From Pelodictyon phaeoclathratiforme BU-1 (GTDB lineage: Bacteria > Bacteroidota > Chlorobiia > Chlorobiales > Chlorobiaceae): a DNA stretch of 64,000 nucleotides. The stretch lies in the NCBI RefSeq assembly GCF_000020645.1, contig NC_011060.1, positions 2,308,501 through 2,372,500 on the forward strand, written 5' to 3'. The notes beneath the pieces were generated by a model, which saw only the letters and a program-made list of their open reading frames with translations, did no database searches and was not told where the DNA came from. This document shows positions 59,812 to 64,000 of this stretch, in pieces (the stretch's first letter is position 1; every line of letters begins with the position of its first letter). The position numbers were made by a program, and so were the translations under genes.

Positions 59812-61227
59812 TTACTGACGTCCATAGCGATCCTCAACCCGAACAATATCATCCTCTCCCAGATAGCTGCCCGACTGCACCTCGATCAATTCAAGCGGAA
59901 TTTTTCCACTATTTTCAAGACGATGGAACTGTCCGATCGGAATATAGGTCGATTGATCCTCACAGAGCGTAATTTGTTTCTCCCCGATCGTTACCGTGGC
60001 GGTTCCCCTGACAACAATCCAGTGTTCTGCCCGATGATGATGTTTTTGCAACGACAGCGCCGCTCCAGGATTTACCGTAATGCGCTTGACCTTGAAGCGC
60101 TCTGAAAAATCAACAGTTTCATAGGTACCCCAGGGCCTGCAGACACGCCGGTGAATTTCAACCTCATCCCTCTCCCTTCTTTTCAGCTCTTCAACGAGTA
60201 CCTTGACATCCTGGACACACTCCCTTGAAGCCACAAGCACGGCATCGGCTGTTTCAACAATGATATGACCATCAAGCCCGACGGCAGTAACCAGACGACT
60301 CGTAGCGTGGATATAGCAATTCTTCACATCATGTACCAGCACATCACCCCTTTTGACATTACCCGCATCATCACGCTCCTGCACATCCCAGAGTGCAGAC
60401 CAGGCCCCTACATCATTCCATCCCGCATCAAGAGGCACAAGCGCAGCCCTCGTAGTTTTTTCCATCACCGCATAATCGATGGAGTCGGAAGGAGAGGCAC
60501 AAAAAGCCTCGGCATCAAGCCTTAAAAAGTCAAGATCTGCAACCGCTTTCCCGAGCGCCTCCCTACATGCCGCAACAATGGCTGGCGCCTGCGCTTCAAG
60601 TTCGAGAAGATAGGCTTCAGCCTTGAAGAGAAAGATGCCACTGTTCCAGAAATAGTCACCCGAAGCCAGATAGTTTTCTGCCGTCTCCTTGTCAGGTTTT
60701 TCGACAAACTCATCAACAGCATAAACACCTTTTTCACCATCACTCTTCACAGAGGCCCTGATATAACCATAACCGGTTTCCGCTGAGAGCGGGAGAATAC
60801 CAAAGGTGACCAGCTCCCCCTTTTCAGCAGCAACCTTACCGACAGAAACCGCGAGACCAAAGGCCTCCGAATCACGAATAACGTGATCCGCAGGCAAGAG
60901 CAGCATAATGGCTCCAGGATGTTTTTCAGCCACCAGCATTGCGGCTATGGCGGCTGCAGGAGCTGTATTTCTTCCTTTTGGTTCAAGAATAATCTCCCCG
61001 ATATCAGTCTCTATTTCATGGAGTTGCTCGGCAACCAGAAAACGATGACTCTCATTGCAGATACAATAGACCGGCCCAATATCATCGGTTGCGGCAAGAC
61101 GAAGCACCGTCTCCTGCAGCATGGTCTTCTCCCCGGCAAGTGAAAGGAGCTGTTTCGGGTATAATGCACGGGAAAGAGGCCACAATCTTGTACCCGATCC
61201 GCCACTGAGAATCACAGGAATAATCAT
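59812..61227 (-). CDS. manC: mannose-1-phosphate guanylyltransferase/mannose-6-phosphate isomerase
   Basis: A 471-residue bifunctional enzyme of the ManC/AlgA/CpsB type that makes GDP-mannose. N-terminal nucleotidyltransferase: VILSGGSGTRLWPLSRALYPKQ, LLPADHVI, VDEFVEKPDKETA. C-terminal cupin isomerase: RPWGTYETVD, LSLQKHHHRAEHWIVVRGTA, YIPIGQFHRLEN. It begins a minus-strand nucleotide-sugar block with galE, rfbB and rfbD upstream. Confidence 0.95.
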   Translation of the reverse strand: MIIPVILSGGSGTRLWPLSRALYPKQLLSLAGEKTMLQETVLRLAATDDIGPVYCICNESHRFLVAEQLHEIETDIGEIILEPKGRNTAPAAAIAAMLVAEKHPGAIMLLLPADHVIRDSEAFGLAVSVGKVAAEKGELVTFGILPLSAETGYGYIRASVKSDGEKGVYAVDEFVEKPDKETAENYLASGDYFWNSGIFLFKAEAYLLELEAQAPAIVAACREALGKAVADLDFLRLDAEAFCASPSDSIDYAVMEKTTRAALVPLDAGWNDVGAWSALWDVQERDDAGNVKRGDVLVHDVKNCYIHATSRLVTAVGLDGHIIVETADAVLVASRECVQDVKVLVEELKRRERDEVEIHRRVCRPWGTYETVDFSERFKVKRITVNPGAALSLQKHHHRAEHWIVVRGTATVTIGEKQITLCEDQSTYIPIGQFHRLENSGKIPLELIEVQSGSYLGEDDIVRVEDRYGRQ

Positions 61228-61249
61228 GAAGAAAAAAGAGATTTGGATA

Positions 61250-62227
61250 TTAACGGGTTACATACTTCTCATACATCTTCCACGTCGATGAAACAAGGGT
61301 ATCGACATCGCTATACTTCGGCACCCAGCCGAGAAGCTCCAGAGCCTTGCCGGACGAGGCCACAAGCTCGGCTGGATCTCCAGGACGCCTCGGCGCCATC
61401 TCTGCAGGAACAGCGCTCCCGGTAATGGCACGGGCCCGTTCAACCATTTCAAGAACACTCACACCGATCTGGCTGCCAAGATTCACCGTCAGACTTTTGT
61501 CGTGCGTTCGAATATATTCAAAGGCCGTGACATGCGCCTCTGCCAGGTCACTCACATGCACATAGTCACGAATGCAGCTTCCGTCCCGTGTCGGGTAATC
61601 AGTGCCATAGATGGAGAGTTTCGGACGGATACCGGCAGCCACCTCCATCACAATCGGCAGAAGATTCTCCGGATTCAGCTCAAGTCCCTTGACCCGCCCC
61701 TCAACATCGTAACCAGCCGCATTGAAATAACGAATCGCAGCAAAACGCATCCCTTTAAGCTGGTCATACCAGCCAAGCAGACGCTCAATTTCAAGCTTGG
61801 TGAAGCCATAAAAATTTTCCGGCTCCTTTGGATGCACCTCATCAATCGGCAGATATTGGGGACTCCCATAGACAGCAGCCGAAGAGGAGAAGATAATCGG
61901 CGACAATCCCGCCTCAGAGGCCTGATTGAGGATATTGATCGTCCCGGCAATATTGGCTTCAGCATAGGCCTCCGGGTTCAGCATCGACTGACCGGCAGCT
62001 TTCAGGGCTGCAAGATGAACACATCCATCAAACCCTTCAGCCATCACAGCCCGCAACTGCTCGGGACGCATAATATCACCATAGACAAACCGGGCATCAC
62101 CAAAAAGATTCTCCCTCAGTCCGCTCTGCAGATTATCAAACACCGTCACCTCATATCCGCGATCAAGAAAAGCTCTTGCAACATGGCTGCCAATATAGCC
62201 CGCGCCCCCGATAACCAGAATTCGCAT
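61250..62227 (-). CDS. galE: UDP-glucose 4-epimerase
   Basis: A 325-residue short-chain dehydrogenase: MRILVIGGAGYIGSHVARAFLDRG for NAD, the catalytic SSSAAVYG...NFYGFTKLEIE (S, Y, K), and DGSCIRDYVHVSDLAEAHV, all GalE marks. ATG 62227 has GAAAGGG about 8 bases upstream; an earlier ATG 21 bases off lacks it. It provides UDP-galactose for surface glycans. Confidence 0.94.
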   Translation of the reverse strand: MRILVIGGAGYIGSHVARAFLDRGYEVTVFDNLQSGLRENLFGDARFVYGDIMRPEQLRAVMAEGFDGCVHLAALKAAGQSMLNPEAYAEANIAGTINILNQASEAGLSPIIFSSSAAVYGSPQYLPIDEVHPKEPENFYGFTKLEIERLLGWYDQLKGMRFAAIRYFNAAGYDVEGRVKGLELNPENLLPIVMEVAAGIRPKLSIYGTDYPTRDGSCIRDYVHVSDLAEAHVTAFEYIRTHDKSLTVNLGSQIGVSVLEMVERARAITGSAVPAEMAPRRPGDPAELVASSGKALELLGWVPKYSDVDTLVSSTWKMYEKYVTR

Positions 62228-62269
62228 AAAAAATACCCTTTCATTCAATGTTTATGGTGCAAACAACAC

Positions 62270-63319
62270 TCAGCGGTTGCCATACATCTCTTCGTAATAA
62301 CGCTGATACCCCCCTGAAGTCACATCGTCAAGCCACTCCGCATTCGAAAGATACCACTCAACCGTCAGTTCAAGCCCTTTTTCAAAGGAGATCGAAGGAA
62401 CCCATCCCAATTCGCGCTGCAGTTTCGAGGAATCGATGGCATAGCGAAGATCATGGCCAGCCCGGTCAGTCACATAGGTAACAAGCTTTTCAGACTCTCC
62501 CGAAGGACGACCAAGCTTCCCATCCATAATCCGGCAAAGAAGCCTGATCAGGTCGATGTTGCTCCACTCGTTATGACCGCCGATATTGTAGGTTTCACCA
62601 CTCTTCCCCTGATGAAATATAACATCAATCGCCTGCGCATGATCAACAACCCAGAGCCAGTCGCGAATGTTTTCACCCTTGCCATAAACCGGGAGGGGCT
62701 TGCGGTTGACGATATTATTGATAAAAAGCGGGATGAGCTTTTCCGGAAACTGGAATGAGCCGTAGTTGTTTGAACAGTTGCTGATCACCACCGGAATACC
62801 AAAAGTATCGTGATAGGCTCGTACAAAATGGTCGGAGGAGGCTTTCGAGGCAGAGTAGGGACTGTGGGGATCGTAAGAAGTCTCTTCGGTAAAGAGTCCC
62901 TCACTACCGAGAGAACCATAGACCTCATCGGTTGAAATGTGATAGAACCTCTTCCCCTCATAATCACTCTGCCAGGAGGCTCTGGCGGCATTGAGCAGAT
63001 TGACCGTACCAAGCACATTGGTCACCACAAACTCCGTCGGATTGGCAATCGAGCGATCAACATGCGACTCGGCTGCAAGATGGATCACTCCATCAAACTG
63101 GTTCTCCTGAAACAACTGCAGCAGAAAATCGCCATCAGTGATATCCCCCCTGACAAACCGATAGTTCGGATTGCTCTCAACATCGCGAAGATTGGCAAGG
63201 TTTCCGGCATAAGTCAACTTGTCAAGATTGGTAATCGTATACGAGGGATAACTCTTCAGGAAATGGCGGACAACATGTGACCCGATAAAACCTGCCCCTC
63301 CTGTAATCAAAATATGCAT
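62270..63319 (-). CDS. rfbB: dTDP-glucose 4,6-dehydratase
   Basis: A 349-residue dehydratase, second step of dTDP-rhamnose synthesis. MHILITGGAGFIGSHVVRHF binds NAD; HLAAESHVDRSI, HISTDEVYGSLG, PYSASKASSDHFVRAY (Y, K) and NCSNNYGSFQFPEKLIP are RfbB hallmarks. The ATG at 63319 excludes a non-conserved extension. rfbD follows upstream on the same strand. Confidence 0.96.
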   Translation of the reverse strand: MHILITGGAGFIGSHVVRHFLKSYPSYTITNLDKLTYAGNLANLRDVESNPNYRFVRGDITDGDFLLQLFQENQFDGVIHLAAESHVDRSIANPTEFVVTNVLGTVNLLNAARASWQSDYEGKRFYHISTDEVYGSLGSEGLFTEETSYDPHSPYSASKASSDHFVRAYHDTFGIPVVISNCSNNYGSFQFPEKLIPLFINNIVNRKPLPVYGKGENIRDWLWVVDHAQAIDVIFHQGKSGETYNIGGHNEWSNIDLIRLLCRIMDGKLGRPSGESEKLVTYVTDRAGHDLRYAIDSSKLQRELGWVPSISFEKGLELTVEWYLSNAEWLDDVTSGGYQRYYEEMYGNR

Positions 63320-63356
63320 AAGTGTAACTGTTTGGTTAGAGTTGCCAATCCCGCTC

Positions 63357-64000
63357 TCATCCTTTATTCGCTCCATGCTGCAACTTCTCAAGCATGGCAG
63401 CCAGCGATACCCGCCAGTACGGAATTTCAAGCTTCCACTCATCCTTTATAGCCGACTTGTTCAGAACGCTATAATGCGGTCTCTCGGCAATCTGGGGATA
63501 CTGACTGCTTTCGACCGGCACCACCCTGCAGGGCAGTTCAGCCAACTCCATGATCGCCTGGGCAAAATCATACCAGGAGCAAACCCCTTCATTTGAATAA
63601 TGATAGCGTCCTGCGTAGTGGTTATTCTTGTCGTACCGCTCAAGCATTGAAACAAGAGCGCCTGCAAGATCAGCCGCCCAGGTTGGCGTACCAATCTGGT
63701 CAGCCACAACGTTCAGCGTCGAACGCTCGGCGCCAAGACGCAACATCGTCTTGACAAAGTTGGCGCCATAGATCGAATAGAGCCATGAGGTACGGATAAT
63801 CCAGTGAGAAGGCGCAATATCGCGGATACGCTCCTCCCCTTCCCATTTCGACACACCGTAAACACCAAGCGGAGTAGCGGGATCAGTTTCCCGATAAGGA
63901 ATATGCGACTTGCCATTAAAAACATAATCAGTTGAAATGTGCACCAGAAGAGCATTGCGCTCCTTTGCACAGGCCGCAAGCACGGCAGCACCATCCCGGT
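63357..64000 (-). CDS. rfbD: dTDP-4-dehydrorhamnose reductase, 5' part outside the window
   Basis: The last 213 residues or so of RfbD; the N-terminal NADPH-binding motif is beyond 64000. Seen: RNALLVHISTDYVFNG, YGVSKWEGEERI (catalytic Y and K), WIIRTSWLY and YHYSNEGVCSWYDFAQAI. It reduces dTDP-4-keto-rhamnose to dTDP-L-rhamnose. It lies 37 bases from rfbB; rfbA and rfbC are expected further upstream. Confidence 0.94.
   Translation of the reverse strand, partial: RDGAAVLAACAKERNALLVHISTDYVFNGKSHIPYRETDPATPLGVYGVSKWEGEERIRDIAPSHWIIRTSWLYSIYGANFVKTMLRLGAERSTLNVVADQIGTPTWAADLAGALVSMLERYDKNNHYAGRYHYSNEGVCSWYDFAQAIMELAELPCRVVPVESSQYPQIAERPHYSVLNKSAIKDEWKLEIPYWRVSLAAMLEKLQHGANKG

Noticed and set aside
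61502..62317. 271-codon plus-strand open frame
   Set aside because: Antisense to galE; no recognisable features.
1..64000. CRISPR arrays, rRNA genes and prophage structural genes
   Set aside because: No regularly spaced repeats, rRNA sequence or phage head/tail genes were seen anywhere in the window.

Overview
The window looks like a chromosomal segment of a green sulfur bacterium (Chlorobiaceae). This is inferred from the protein set: a geranylgeranyl-reductase-type flavoprotein, a Rieske/FAD desaturase-like protein, a small protein resembling chlorosome envelope proteins, a TraR/DksA protein with a degenerate zinc finger, and a long isoleucyl-tRNA synthetase. No rRNA or other marker gene is present to settle genus or species.

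Layout. Positions 1-3457 (minus strand) carry phospholipid synthesis (pgpA, cut by the window edge; pgsA) and mutS2. Positions 3794-23276 form an accessory island between mutS2 and pdxJ. It holds two RES/Xre toxin-antitoxin (TA) pairs, hipBA, a higBA-like pair, hicB with a wrecked hicA, an intact IS1634-type insertion sequence with a 6-bp target duplication, a two-gene ATPase/putative-nuclease module whose second gene was clipped by that IS, a DUF4062-methyltransferase fusion, a type III restriction-modification system whose Res subunit has an in-frame stop just before its nuclease domain, and an AlbA/RecG-like regulator with an internal deletion. Relics of hipB, mod, an ORF6N gene and an AlbA-type gene lie between them. 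Positions 23423-36198 return to housekeeping genes: pdxJ-rdgB-uppP, a PHP phosphatase, an Mla-type lipid transporter (permease, ATPase, MCE protein), a serine hydrolase, a Rieske/FAD oxidoreductase, queG, an orphan ParA ATPase and purH.

Positions 36536-40827 (minus strand) hold two peptidoglycan-hydrolase-like genes (M15; LamG-M23-tandem repeats) and small exported proteins. Positions 41187-44842 contain an arylamine N-acetyltransferase, a DinB-like protein, a decayed TA pair and a geranylgeranyl-reductase-like gene.

Positions 44951-47290 are the most unusual stretch. Small minus-strand genes (zinc-ribbon protein, BrnTA, HigA-like antitoxin, PD-(D/E)XK-like protein) are separated by imperfect palindromes that resemble integron attC recombination sites, each starting at or next to the stop codon of the preceding gene. 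Two copies of the zinc-ribbon gene's 5' region diverge exactly at the presumed crossover base. I read this as an integrase-less cassette array (CALIN-like). Across this array, its neighbours and the upstream island, the same pattern repeats: antitoxins intact, partner toxins reduced to fragments.

Positions 48719-64000 are housekeeping again: purN-queE, a GT2 glycosyltransferase, nfo, ftsX, tRNA-Ala(GGC), purF, traR/dksA-like, ileS, the chlorosome-like small protein, and a minus-strand nucleotide-sugar cluster (manC, galE, rfbB, rfbD, the last cut by the window end) for surface polysaccharide synthesis.
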